Part shown: positions 10,686-21,745 of the stretch, piece after piece | Numbering within the stretch: the stretch's first letter is position 1 | Layout: the number at the start of each line of letters is the position of its first letter | Assembly: GCF_963259705.1 (NCBI RefSeq) | Contig: NC_081844.1 | Location: 22,181,715 to 22,245,714 of the forward strand | DNA: 64,000 bases | Direction: 5' to 3' | DNA from: Myotis daubentonii | Lineage: Eukaryota > Chordata > Mammalia > Chiroptera > Vespertilionidae | The notes under the pieces: generated by a model | What the model was told of the DNA's origin: nothing | Seen by the model: only the letters and a program-made list of their open reading frames with translations | Databases searched by the model: none | Made by a program: the position numbers and the translations under genes

Positions 10686-11654
10686 TCATGGGCACTTCCT
10701 CATCCCTAGCACAACTGGACCTTTTATGCCTGTCATGCCAACAAATCTTTTCAGAGCCTCCTTTATGTCTTTGTTCTTCAGACTGTAAATGAAAGGATTG
10801 AGCATGGGTGTGACCAGGGCATACATCACTGAGGCTGTTGCACTTGAGCGTGAGCTTTGGGTAGCAGCAGAGCTGAGATACACTCCTAGGATTGTACCAT
10901 AAAATAAGGAGACAACTGAGAGGTGAGAGGCACACGTAGAAAATGCTTTATACTTCCCCTGAGATGATGAGATTCCTCGTATGGAGGACACGATCTTAGA
11001 GTAAGAGTATATGATACAAACAAGGGGACCACCACCCAGCAGCACAATTCCAAAATACATCAACATGGTATTAAGAAAGGTGTCAGAACAGGCAAGTTGG
11101 ACAATCTGATTGATTTCACAGAAAAAGTGAGGCACTTCCAAGCATGTACAGAAGGATAGTCTCAACACCATTAAATTTTGTAACAAGGCATACAGGGCAC
11201 TCAAGATCCAGGACAGCAAAACCAGCAGTCCACAGAGCCGGGGGTTCATAATTACTGTGTAGTGCAGGGGGTGGCAGATGGCCACAAAACGATCATAGGC
11301 CATCACTGTCAAGAGGAAGTTGTCCGTCACTGCAAAGAGTATGAAAAAATATATCTGTGTGATGCAGCCTTCATAGGTGATGACTTTGCTTCGTGTCTGG
11401 ATGTTCATCAGCATCTTTGGGACAGTGGTGGAGGTGAAGCAGATGTCTACCAAGGACAGGTTGGAGAGGAAGAAGTACATGGGTGTGTGGAGGTGGGAGT
11501 CTGAGATGACAGCCAGGATGATGAGCAGGTTTCCCAACACAGTGATCAGGTACATGGAGAGGAACAGTCCAAATATGAGGGGCTGCAATTCTGGTTCTTC
11601 TGAAACTCCCAGGAGAATAAATTCTGAAATTGAGGTATCATTGCCTTGTACCAT
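10686..11654 (-). CDS. Olfactory receptor, OR7 family-like (OR A)
   Basis: An intact 322-residue single-exon OR. Motifs: NDT glycosylation site at 5-7, [10 protein letters not shown] at 58-67, [10 protein letters not shown] at 118-127, SYS in TM5, [10 protein letters not shown] at 236-245, PMLNPFIYS at 283-291. Cys 97, 169, 179 and 189 are present, plus an additional Cys at 171 (SFCTCLE) absent from OR1. The C-terminus is five residues longer than in OR1, ending GMRKCP. The start is set by the standard N-terminus [12 protein letters not shown] preceded by a splice acceptor 16-17 bases upstream. It is about 99% identical in protein to OR C (four differences by eye: residue 181 I/L, 185 V/L, 203 I/V and S/N near 268) but differs from OR B at about 18 sites. 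It should be an odorant GPCR; ligand unknown. Confidence 0.96.
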   Translation of the reverse strand: MVQGNDTSISEFILLGVSEEPELQPLIFGLFLSMYLITVLGNLLIILAVISDSHLHTPMYFFLSNLSLVDICFTSTTVPKMLMNIQTRSKVITYEGCITQIYFFILFAVTDNFLLTVMAYDRFVAICHPLHYTVIMNPRLCGLLVLLSWILSALYALLQNLMVLRLSFCTCLEVPHFFCEINQIVQLACSDTFLNTMLMYFGIVLLGGGPLVCIIYSYSKIVSSIRGISSSQGKYKAFSTCASHLSVVSLFYGTILGVYLSSAATQSSRSSATASVMYALVTPMLNPFIYSLKNKDIKEALKRFVGMTGIKGPVVLGMRKCP

Positions 11655-11670
11655 GTTGTAGAGGTGATGA

Positions 11671-11684
11671 CTAAGAATGAAAAA
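11671..11684 (-). promoter_or_regulatory. Candidate 3' splice acceptor before OR A
   Basis: On the minus strand a T-rich run ends TTCATTCTTAG (AG = bases 11672-11671) 16 bases before the ATG. It is identical in units B (28732-28733) and C (46646-46647). It fits the usual OR structure of a spliced non-coding leader. Confidence 0.5.
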
Positions 11685-11745
11685 ATTATATGATTAATTT
11701 CCATAGAAAACATCCTGAGTAAAGTGGTAATGCTACCATTTAGAG

Positions 11746-11813
11746 CAAGCATGTCAAACTCTCGGCTGGCGGGCCCCAGTATGTGGCCCGCCGGTGCGTG
11801 TTTGACATACTTG
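11746..11813. mobile_element. 68-bp hAT-type MITE (unit A)
   Basis: Terminal inverted repeats CAAGCATGTCAAAC and GTTTGACATACTTG enclose a GC-rich palindromic core (GGCGGGCC ... GGCCCGCC). The 8-bp flank ATTTAGAG lies on the left; the right flank is GTTTACAG here, but ATTTAGAG exactly in unit C. An 8-bp target duplication and this TIR suit hAT transposons. Confidence 0.8.
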
Positions 11814-13246
11814 GTTTACAGATAACCAAGATGGCAGAGTAGGTAAATGCCGGTACTCACTGCCTCTCACAACTACATCAAAATTATACCTAAAATACAG
11901 AACACCCATCATTCAGAACCACCTGAAAGCTGGCTGTATGGAAGTCCTGCAACTAGAAAAGTAAAGAAGAAAACACAATGAGACTGGTATGAGGAGTGGA
12001 GGGGCAGAATGGCTGGTCCAACACCCACATGTGCCTTTTTTATTAATCAGGAGGGATATATACCTTGGCTGCACAGGTTCCACCGTGAGGACCAAAGGGT
12101 CCTAGCCCCACACCAGACCCCCCCATCCCAGGGTTTCACAGCTGGAAAGAGAAGTCCCCATAACTTTGGCTATAAAAACCAGGGGTGGGGGTAGGAGGAT
12201 TGTGGCTGAGTGAAACAGAGGCAGTTGAAAACCCAAGTGTTCCTCTTAAAGGGCTGGTTCAGGAACTTATTGGGACTCAAACCCTCTGAGCTCCAGACCT
12301 GCAGGGGTTTCAGTTATCCAAACATATACGGGGAGGAAATGGATTATCTGGCATTGGGGCAGGAACTCAGGGGTGGCTTTCTTCCAGACTGGGATGCGCA
12401 CAGGGTCATTGTTTCTGTTCTTGGACCCCTACTGTCACAGGGATGATTGGAAGCCATTTCTGAGTCTCCATAGGCATGGCCTACACTGTTTGCTCCACCC
12501 TGGTGATTCCCTGAGACCCTGCCCAATCCAATTTGCAGCCCCACCTAAGCTGTTTGCAGCCGCTTTCCCATATAAATGGCCTGTCCTGGCTCAGGCTTCA
12601 GACTTTCCTGAAAGCTCTCCAACAAGCTGCAGATGGCATCAGCATGCCCCAAACCTACCAATAAAAGACCCAACACCCATCACTAGTACCAGGCTACCTT
12701 GCTTCAGATCTGGGCCTCACCTTGGCACTTCCAAGCCTAATTTAATTAATAGCCATCAGCAGACCTCTGTGTAGCTCCTGCCAGGTGGCCCCAAGCAATG
12801 GCTGACTTTGCACCTCCTGGGAGGCCACAGAGCCAATGCACATGGTGGACTGCTTTAGACCATAGCAGGTTACAACTCTACACATCCACAAGTGACATAC
12901 TCAAAGGCCAGACCTTATGAGCCCCAAAAGCCCTACTGAAGCAAATCTTGCTCCAAAGGGATGTGTCCAGCACACCTGCTCTCCCATTGTAATTGCAGCT
13001 GGTCCTCAGAGCCAATTGGCCTGGAGGTCAATTCCTCCTAGTGAGGCCAATAGCAATCAAGGCTCAACTATAAGACTGTGCAAATGGCCCACACAGGGCA
13101 TAACTAGAGTACCCAGCTCAGGTGACTGGTGAGGCTGAGCCACTGGGCCCTACAGGACACCTAATACACAAGGCCATACTACCACTTTGAGGAGACATAG
13201 TAGCTCTACCTAATTCATAGAAACGAAAACAGGGAAGCAGCTAAAA

Positions 13247-13885
13247 ATGCAGAAGCAAAGAAACATGTCACCAGTGAAAGAAATGGAAGCAAGTAAACTT
13301 CTGGATGCAGAGTGCAAAACAATGGTATAAGGTTACTCAAGGTCCTTAATGAGAGCTTCAAGGGACTTAGTGAGAGCTTTAAGGGACTTAGTGAGACTTT
13401 CCAGGATCTTAGTGAGAATTTCAAAGACATGAAAAAAGAACAATCAGAAATTAAGCATACACTAACTGAAATAAGAATTTACAGGGATTCAGCAATATAC
13501 TAGCAGATTCAGAGAATCAAAGCAACAATTTGTAATATGAGGAAGCAAAAAACACCCAATTAGAGGAGAAAAAAGAACCCAAAAATATAAAGATAATATA
13601 AAGAGCCTCTGGGACAACTTCAAGCATACTGACAACGGCATTATGGGGTTGCCAGAAGAAAAAGAGAGATACGAAGATATTGAAAACCTATTTGAAGGAG
13701 TAACAATAAAAAACTTCTACTACCTGGTAAAAGAAATAGACTTACAAGTCCACGAAGCACAAAGAGTCCCAAACAAGAGGGACCCAAAGAGGCCCACACC
13801 AAGACACATCATAATTAAATTCCCAAGGGCCAAATGCAAACAGAGAATCTTAAAAGCAGCCAGAGAAAAGCAGATTGTTTCCTAA
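13247..13885 (+). pseudogene. HAL1 ORF1 (L1 ORF1p-like RNA-binding protein), broken
   Basis: The ORF starts near an ATG at 13247 but meets a stop after about 27 codons. The frame then changes to one encoding a heptad-repeat coiled coil (LNESFKG, LSESFKG, LSETFQD, LSENFKD; four 21-bp DNA units at about 13345-13428). From 13643 another frame encodes the C-terminal RNA-binding part (ENLFEGVTIKNFYYLVKE, QRVPNKRDPKRPTPRHIII, RILKAAREKQ). ORF1p normally trimerises and coats the element RNA. Several frame changes rule out an active protein. Confidence 0.85.
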
Positions 13886-14139
13886 AAAATGAGCATCCAT
13901 ACCACTTTCAGCTGATTTCTCAACAGAAACTTTGCAGGCCAGAAGGGAGTGGTAAGAAATATTCAAAGTGATGAATAGCAAGGTATTAAAACCAAGATTA
14001 CTCTACCCAGCGAAGCTATCATTTAGAATTGAAGGTCAGAAAAAGAGCTTCTCAGACAAGAAAAAGCTAAAGGAGTTTCATCACACCAAACCAGTATTAC
14101 ATGAAATGTTATAGGGTATTCCTTAAGAAGAGGAAGATG

Positions 14140-14360
14140 CCCTGATCGGTTTGGCTCAGTGGATAGAGCGTCGGCCTGTGGACTGAAAGCTCCCAGGTTC
14201 GATTGCGGCCAAGGGCATGTACCTTGGTTGCGGGCACATCCCCAGTAGGAGGTGTGCAAGAGGCAGCTCATCGATGTTTCTCTCTCATCGATGTTTCTAA
14301 CTCTCTATCCCTCTCTCTTTCTCTCTGTGAAAAATCAACAAAATATATTTAAAAAAAGAA
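14140..14360 (+). mobile_element. Ves SINE in HAL1 (unit A)
   Basis: Head CCCTGATCGGTTTGGCTCAG, box B GGTTCGATTGCGGCC and a tail near TCAACAAAATATATTTAAAA. AAGAAGAGGAAG before and AAGAAGAGTAGG after suggest the target duplication. Orthologous copies sit at 31203 and 49113, so it predates the triplication. Confidence 0.93.
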
Positions 14361-14390
14361 GAGTAGGAAGAGGTAGAGGAAATGGAATAT

Positions 14391-14414
14391 GAAGAAGAAG
14401 AAGAAGAAGAAGAA
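14391..14414 (+). repeat. (GAA)n microsatellite, 8 copies
   Basis: Perfect GAA triplets in the 3' part of HAL1. The same locus has about 25 copies in unit B (31449-31523) and about 5 in unit C (49349-49363). Confidence 0.95.
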
Positions 14415-14740
14415 ATATGAACAATAAAATGGCAATAAATACATATCTGTCAACAATTGAATCTAAAAATCAAAATAAACGAATAAGAAAGCTAATGAAC
14501 AAAATAAACTGGTGAATAAAATGGAATCAGGGGCATGGAACAGAATGAAGAATCTCAGAGGGAAGAGGGGAAGGTAGGTGGGTGGGAAGAGGTTAACCAA
14601 AGATCTTACCTATGTATACAGACACTAGGTTGGTGAAGGCCTAGGGTGGGACAAGAACTGGGTGGAGGAGGACATTGTAGAGGGGGAAGATATCTGTAAT
14701 ACTCTCTACTGTAAAGATTTATAATTTTTTAATTAATTTA

Positions 14741-14929
14741 AGGGAAAGAAGACTCACCACATCAACCTATGACTAAAACTAACTCTCAAGATGATCCAGT
14801 AAAATAATGTGCACATCAGAATTGTGATATTTTGTTAGTATTTATTATCAGAAAACTGGGCAGCAAGTGTGGCTATGAGCTCTATGGCTGTTCCATGGAG
14901 GAGGGTAGAATATGCGAATAGACAAAATA
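14741..14929. other. Unassigned spacer between HAL1 and L1
   Basis: Nothing recognised. Present in all three units (31849-32040, 49681-49885). Confidence 0.5.
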
Positions 14930-15301
14930 CAACAAATAAATGGACCCAATTCATTGAAAAAAAATGGATAAAAGACTTAAATGCATGTCATGAAACCATA
15001 AAAATCCTACAAGATAACAGGGAGTAAAATCTAAGACAGTTCTCACATCAATATTATTGCCAATATATTTCCTCAGACAAGGAAAACAAAAGAAAAAAAT
15101 AAACAAGTGAGACTACATCAAACTAAAAAGCTTTTGCACAGAAAAAGAAACCATCAGCAAAATGCAAAGGAAACCCACTGAATGGGAGAACCTATTTGCC
15201 AATGACACATCAGATAAGGGGTTAATTTCCAAAATATATAAATAATTCATACAACTCAACACCAGGAAAAGATAATCAACCCAATTTAAAAGAGAAAGGG
15301 G
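14930..15301 (+). mobile_element. Older L1, left part (host of the younger L1), unit A
   Basis: Sense L1 ORF2 3' region: AATGGATAAAAGACTTAAAT, AAACTAAAAAGCTTTTGCAC, GAGAACCTATTTGCCAATGA. It breaks at 15301 where a younger L1 begins, and resumes at about 20687 with GACTAGACACTTCTCCAAAG, the next expected L1 sequence. Confidence 0.85.
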
Positions 15302-16355
15302 AGATTAAAAATGGCAGCAGAGTAGGAGGATGCTGCATGGCCATGCTCCCAAGAACAAGCTGGAATTACAACTGAAATACGAGAAGGCTTCCTGAATAAT
15401 CAACGAAAAACTCACAGGAGAGAATGCTGATACCCAAGGACCAAAGGTGGAGGCGACATAGAGACTGGTAGGAGGGACAGAGACGTGACCCACAGAGGGC
15501 AACTGAAGTCCCAGAGAGATATCTAAGCTGGTGGGGGGGGGGGGGTGCCACTGAGAATTCTGGGATATAATCCCGGAGCTGGGCTCCCCAGCAGAGAGGA
15601 CCAAGCTGAGGAAGGTATCCACATAGCATCAAGCTGTGGACAGCAGTGGGGTGCTGTCTGCCAGGGAGTGGCAGCTGGGAGTTCAGGCACTCTCTTAAAA
15701 GGCCAAGGCACAAACATTCCCTGTGGAGCCACCCACCTTGTGCTCTGGCAGAGGGAGGGCAAAGAGGACTGGAGCTGAGAGAACAGAGGCCAGCACTGGG
15801 GACCTGGGGATAGAACTCAGAAGGCAGACACCCCAAGTTTCCTCAGCTCAGTTATTCCCTCACACAACCACATAGACATCTGCCTTGCCTGGGGGAATAG
15901 ACATCTCCTTGTCTTGGGGGAAGACAGTTCAAACACTCTATTGAAAAAACACCTTGCCCTGAGACCGCTTAAGAGATTAAAAGAAACAATTTGAAGGAGT
16001 AACAGCTGCTTGCGTAGCCCGCCCCCATCCAAGGAACAGCAGCCTCCTGATCACCATACCCTCTGTCGGAGGAAGAGCAGCTGTGTGTGAAGCCTCCCCG
16101 CAAGAGCCAGAGGAGCCACCACAGCGGTGAACAGCACCCATCACAGGAGCTGCTGCCAACTGAGGAGCAGCTGATACCACAACCGCCCGAGGAGCAACTG
16201 CAGCCCGAGGAGCCACTGCCACCCAAGGAGCAGCCACTGAAGGACTCAACATCTAGATATGTCAGTAAGATCTAACATGGGTAGACAAATAAACCCAAAG
16301 GAAAGAAAAGGAGGACTCGCCAGAAAAGCAGCTAAGTGAAACCGAGGCATGCAGC
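15302..16355 (+). promoter_or_regulatory. L1 5' UTR / internal promoter region, unit A
   Basis: About 1.05 kb before ORF1. It includes a G-run of about 15 (15531-15546) and a segment at 16040-16260 made of degenerate GAGGAGCAGCTG-like units. That segment reads as a 62-codon Glu/Pro/Gln-rich ORF on the plus strand (16087-16275) and as Ser/Cys/Gly- or Ala/Val-rich ORFs on the minus strand. L1 5' UTRs carry internal promoters; no specific transcription start can be placed here. Confidence 0.6.
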
Positions 16356-17159
16356 ATGACAGAAAAGGAATTCAGATTAAGGGTCCTAGAATGCATAAAC
16401 CGGATGGAGGAAAAAATCAACAACTTATGCAAGAAGCAAGAAGAAACAGATGAAAAAATCAATAAATTATGTAAGAACCATGAAGAAATCAGGAGTGATA
16501 TAGCTGCAATAAAAAATATCATTGAAAGTTTCAACAGTAGACTAGAAGAAGCAGAGGACCAAATTAAAGAATTAGAAGACAGGGAAACAAAACACACCCA
16601 AACTGAATAGCAATAGGAGAAAAAAATTAAAAGACAGGAGAAGCGCCTAAGGGAGCTATGGAAAAACATGAAACGAAACAACATACGAATAATAAGGGTG
16701 CCAGAACAACAGAAAGAGGAACAAGGGTTAGAAAACCTATTTGAAGAAATAATATCAGAAAACTTCCCGGAGGTGGGGAAGAAAAATATCACACAAGCAC
16801 AGAGTCCCAAACAAGGTGAACCCGAAAAGACCTACACCAAGCACATAATTACCATGGCAAATGTTCAGGACAAAGAGAGAATCTTATAGGTTGCAAGAGA
16901 GAGATGGAAAGTTATATTCAAGGGATTTCCCATTAGATTATCAAATGATTTCTCAACAGAAAAACATCAGGCCAGAATAGGATGGATATAAAATGACAAA
17001 ATGATGCAAAGCAAAGGACTGAATCCAAGAATACTCTATCCAGCAAGGCTATCATTCACAATAGAAGGGGAAATAAGAAGCTTCACAGACAAAAAAAGGC
17101 TAAGGGAGTTTATCACCACCAAGCCAGCAATGCAAGAAATGCTAAAGGGACTGCTGTAA
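16356..17159 (+). pseudogene. L1 ORF1 (ORF1p), unit A, broken
   Basis: Begins MTEKEFRLRVLECINRMEEK, followed by a long charged coiled coil (KKQEETDEKINKLCKN). An in-frame TAG at 16608 interrupts the protein where unit B has CAG. Beyond it come RRM-type RNA-binding sequence (MKRNNIRIIRVPEQQKEEQG, LENLFEEIISENFPEV) and the C-terminal domain, with a further stop after DKERIL at 16887-16889 and frame changes. The family protein trimerises and chaperones L1 RNA. Confidence 0.9.
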
Positions 17160-17208
17160 AAAGAAGAAATAAAAAGATCCGAAAGAAAACAGCCACTCAA
17201 AATAAGAA

Positions 17209-20200
17209 ATGGCTACAAACAAGTACCTTTCAATAATAACTTTAAACCTAAACGGACTAAATGCTCCAACCAAAAGACATCGAGTAGCTGAATGGATAAA
17301 AACACATGACCCATACATTTGCTGTCTACAAGAGACGGACCTCAGAAGAAGGGACACAGACAGACTGAAAGTGAAGGGATGGAAAAATATCTTTCAGGCA
17401 AATGAAAATGAAAAAAAAGCTGGGGTAGCAGTACTTATATCGGACAAAATATACCTCAAAGTGAAGGCCATAACAAGAGATAAGGAAGGCCACTTCATAA
17501 TACTAAAGGGATCAATACAACAAGAGGATATAACCCTGGTAAACATATATGCACCCAATGCAGGAGCACCCAAATACATAAAAAAAACTCCTGGAAGATA
17601 TCAAAGGAGAGATCGACAACAATACAATCATACTAGGGGACTTTAATGCACCACTGACATCACTGGATAATTCCTCTAGACAAACAATCAGCAAAGAAAC
17701 AGCAATCCGAAATGACTCACTAGTTCAGTTGAACTTCACTGACTTCTTCAGAACACTTCACCCCAAAGCCACGAAATATACATTATTCTCAAGTGCTCAT
17801 GGGACATCTTCAAAAATAGACTACATATTGGGTCACAAACAAACTGTCCCCAAATTCAAGAAAACTGAAATCATACCAAGCATTTTCTCAGACCACGAAG
17901 GCCTAATATTAGAAATAAACTACAATAAAAACCACCCAAAATACTCAAACACTTGGAAGCTGAATAGCATGTTATTAAATATTGATTGGGTTACCAATGA
18001 GATCAAAGAAGAAATTAAAAACATCTTGGAAACTAATGTCAATGAAAACACAACAATCCAAAACCTATGGGATACAATGAAAACAGTCATGACAGGGAAG
18101 TTTATAGCTCTACAGGCCTACCTCAAAAAACAAGAAAAAATGATAGTAAATCATCTCACTGTACAACTCAAAGAATAAGAAAGAGAGCATCAAGAAATGC
18201 CCCGAGTGAGCAGAAGGAAGGAGATAATAAAGATTAGAGCAGAAATGAATGGCATAGAGACCAAAAAAACAATACAAGAAAACCAATGAAACCAAGAGCT
18301 GGATCTTTGAAAGGATTAACAAGATTGATGAACCTCTATCCAGGCTCACCAAGAAGCAAAGAGAGAGGACCCAAATAAACAAAATCAGAAATGAAAGAGG
18401 CAAAATAACAACAGACCCCACAGAAATACAAATGATTGCTAAACAATACTATGGACAACTCTACTCCAACAAATTAGACAACCTGGAGGAAATGGACATA
18501 TTCCTAGAAAAATACAACATTCCAAAACTCAATCAGGAAGAATCTAAAAATCTGAACCGGCCAATAACTATGGAAGAAATTGAAGCAGTCATCAAAAGGC
18601 TTCCAGCAAACAGAAGCCCAGGACCAGACGGCTTCACAGGGGAGTTTTACCAAACACTCAAGGAAGAACTAACACCTATCCTCCTCAGACTACTACAAAT
18701 ATTTCAAGAGGAAGGAACACTTCCAAGCTCATTCTAGAAACCAGCATCACCCTAATAACAAAACCAGGTAAAGACAACACAATGAAAGAGAATTACAGGC
18801 CAATATCCCTCATGAACATAGATGCCAAAATCCTCAACAAAATCTTAGCAAATCGGATCCAGCAATACATCAGAAAGCTCATACACTATGACCAAGGGAT
18901 GCAAGGATGGTACAATATCCGAAAATCAATAAACGTGATACATCACATAAGCAAATTGAAAGAGAAAAACCACATAATCATATCAATTGATGCAGAAAGA
19001 GCATTTGACAAAATCCAACACCCATTTCTGATAAAAACTCTCAGCAAGGTGGGAGTAGAAGGATCGTACCTGAACATAATAAAAGCTATATATGACAAAC
19101 CAACAGCCAACATCATACTCAATGGAGAAAAACTAACACCATTTCCCCTAAGAACAGGAACAAGACAGGGATGCCCACTCTCCCCACTCCTGTTCAACAT
19201 TAGTACTGGAAGTATTAGCCATTGCAATTAGACAAGAAGAAGAAATAAAAGGCATCCAAATTGGAAAAGAAGAAGTAAAACTGTCCTTATTTGCAGATGA
19301 CATGATATTATACATAAAAAACCCTAAAGACTCCATCAAAAAACTATTAGACTTAATAAATGAATTCGGCAATTCAACAAATGGTGTTTGGAAAATTGGG
19401 CAAATTCATGCAAAAAAAATTAAACTAGACCACCAACTTCAACAACCATACACAAAAATAAACTCTAAATGGATAAAGGATTTAAATATACGACGGGACA
19501 CCATAAAAATACTAGAAGAATCCAAAGGCAATAAATTCTCAGACATATGCCTAAGCAATTTATTCACCGATACATCTCCTTGGGCATTGGAAACTACAGA
19601 GAAAATGAAGAAATGGGACCACATCAAAATAAAAAGCTTCTGCACAGCAAAATAAACCATCAACAAAACAAGAAAGCCCACTGCATGGGAGATCATATTT
19701 GCCAATTTTATCACCAGTAAGGGTTTAATCTCCAACATTTATAGGGAACTCATACAACTCAACAAAAGGAAGATAAACAATCCAATCAAAAAATGGGCAA
19801 AGGACCTAAATAGACACCTTTCAAAAGAGGACTTTCAGAAAGCCAATAAACATATGAAAACATGCTCAAAGTCGCTAATCATCCGAGAGATGCAAATCAA
19901 AACAACAATGAGGTACCAACTCACACCTGTCAGAATGGATATCATCAACAAATCAACATACGACAAGTGCTGTAGAAGATGTGGAGAAAAAAAAACACTC
20001 GTTCACTGCTGGTGGGAATGCAGACTGGTGCAGCCACTGTGGAAGACACTACGCAGTTTCCTCAAAAAACTAAAAATGGAACTTCCATTTGACCCAGTGA
20101 TCCCACTTCTAGGAATATATCCCAAGAAAGCAGAAACACCAGTCAGAAAGGATATATGCACCCCTATGTTCATAGCAGCACAAGTCACCATAGCTAAGAT

Positions 20201-20405
20201 CTGGAAACAGCCTAAGTGCCCATCAGTAGATGAATGGATTAGAAAACTGTGGTACATATACATGATGGAATACCATGCTGCTGTAAAAAAGAAGGAACTC
20301 TTACCATTTGCAACAGCATGGATGGAACTGGAGAGCATTATGCTAAGTGAAATAAGCCAGTCAATGAAAGAAAAATACCACATGATCTCACTCATTTACG
20401 GATAA
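17209..20405 (+). pseudogene. L1 ORF2 (endonuclease / reverse transcriptase), unit A, broken
   Basis: APE-type endonuclease pieces: MATNKYLSIITLNLNGLNAP from 17209, catalytic-region QETDL, YAPN and SDHEG. Reverse transcriptase pieces: [16 protein letters not shown] (18432 frame), [32 protein letters not shown], and the FADD catalytic box near 19290. The frame changes at least four times. The 610-bp deletion at 19373 removes the region after FADD. A Cys-rich C-terminal motif ([18 protein letters not shown]) and [16 protein letters not shown] remain. Non-functional. Confidence 0.93.
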
Positions 20406-20686
20406 TAAAGACCATTATAAACTTTTGAACAAAAATAGATACAGAGGCAGAGTTGCCTCAAACAGACTGTCAAATTGCAGTGGGAAGACTGGGGAGCATT
20501 GGGGGGCAGAAGGGGGTGGTAAGAGATCAACTGAAGGACTTGTATGCATTCATATAAACATAACCAATGGACATAAGACCCTGGGAGTAGGGGAGGCCAG
20601 GGGATTGTCAAGGGCGGGGGGGGGGGGGAAGGATACATATGTAATACTCTTTGTAATACTTTAAGCAATAAAAAAATAAAATAAAA

Positions 20687-21745
20687 TAAAAGGGAAAGGG
20701 AACTGACTAGACACTTCTCCAAAGAGGACATACCCCATTACATTTAGCCAATAAACATATGAAATAATGCTCAGTATCACTAACCATTAGAGAGATGCAA
20801 ATGAAAACTACAAAGGGATATCACCGCACACATGCCAAAATGGTTATCATCAATAATTCAACAAACAACAGGTGCTGATGAGGATGTGGAGCAAAGGGAA
20901 CCTTCATGCACTGTTGGTGGGAATGCAGATGGGCGTGGGGGGTGCAGTCACTGTAGAAAACAGTATGGAGTTTCCTCAAAATATAAAAAATAGAACTTCC
21001 TTTAGAACCTGTGGTTTCAGTTCAAGCATTATATCCTAAGAAACCTGAAACACTAATTCAAATGAATGTATGCACCCTTATGTTCATTGCATTGTTATTT
21101 ACAGTAGCCAAGATCTGGAAAGAGCCCAAGTGCCCAGCAGTAGGTGAATGGATGAAAGAGCTGTGGTATAAAAAATAAAAAATAAAGAAAATAAGAGCTG
21201 TGGTATGTTTATACAATGGATTACTAGTTAGTTGTAAAAAAAAAAAAAGGGGGTGGGGTTGGGGGTAGGATGGGGGTGGAGGAGTCTTATCATTGGTGAC
21301 AGCATGATGGACCTGGAAATTTGTATGCTAAGTGAAATAAAACAAAGAAAGACAACTACCATATGCTCTCACTTATATGTAAAATCTAATGAACAAAAAA
21401 ACTGAATGTACAAAATAGAAACAGAGGCACGAATACTTGGAATGACTGGCAGCTGTCAGAGGGGTGGAGGAAGGGAGTACTGGATGAAAGACGGTGAAGG
21501 GATCTGTTTTTGTTCATCAGTTTATGTGGTTCATTATAGTCCATAAATGAGTGAGATCTCAGAGGGAAGGTTGGGTAGGGTGGGGATAAGGGGAGAGATC
21601 AACCAAAGGTCTTGTATGCATCCATATAAGCCTAACCAATGGACACAAACACCAGGAGGGTGAGGGCATGAGTGGAGGGGGGTGGGGGGGTAATGGGGCA
21701 TTAAGGACACATATGTAATACCTTAATAAAGAAAAAAATTTTTTT
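20687..21745 (+). mobile_element. Older L1, right part, unit A
   Basis: Continuation of the L1 split at 15301: AGGACATACCCCATTACATT, AGAGAGATGCAAATGAAAAC, CTGTTGGTGGGAATGCAGAT, GTGAAATAAAACAAAGAAAG, and a 3' UTR with GAGATCAACCAAAGGTCTTG ending near AATAAAGAAAAAAATTTTTT. A G-rich run lies at 21248-21280. It ends in its own A-rich tail around 21745. Confidence 0.85.

Larger units (their letters stand above)
11822..14740 (+). mobile_element. HAL1 (half-L1) retroelement, unit A
   Basis: It starts with an L1-style 5' UTR (AACCAAGATGGCAGAGTAGG, AACTACATCAAAATTATACC), contains a broken ORF1 (13247-13885), and passes straight to a short 3' end (CAATAAAATGGCAATAAATA, AATCTAAAAATCAAAATAAA, GGTGAAGGCCTAGGGTGGG) with no ORF2. 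That ORF1-only layout defines HAL1 elements. It begins directly after the hAT target duplication. A Ves SINE (14140-14360) and a GAA repeat interrupt the 3' part. The very large gap without ORF2 is original, since all three units agree. Confidence 0.85.
15302..20686 (+). mobile_element. Full-length-size L1 with internal deletion, unit A
   Basis: It runs from a 5' UTR (GGAGATTAAAAATGGCAGCA) through ORF1 and ORF2 to an A-rich 3' end (AATAAAAAAATAAAATAAAA). It is inserted in an older L1 and flanked by AAAAGAGAAAGGG and AAAAGGGAAAGGG (identical 13-mers in unit C). A stretch present in unit B (36478-37087, about 610 bp) is absent at the junction 19373/19374. The intact length would be about 6.0 kb. 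Autonomous non-LTR retrotransposon; dead. Confidence 0.92.

Noticed and set aside
13643..13885. Independent small host gene for an RNA-binding protein
   Set aside because: The sequence is the C-terminal domain of L1-type ORF1p within a HAL1 element and is out of frame with its own N-terminal part.
15969..16252. Cys/Ser/Gly-rich secreted-like protein on the minus strand
   Set aside because: It is the complement of the degenerate GAGGAGCAGCTG-type repeats in the L1 5' UTR; composition explains the open frames.
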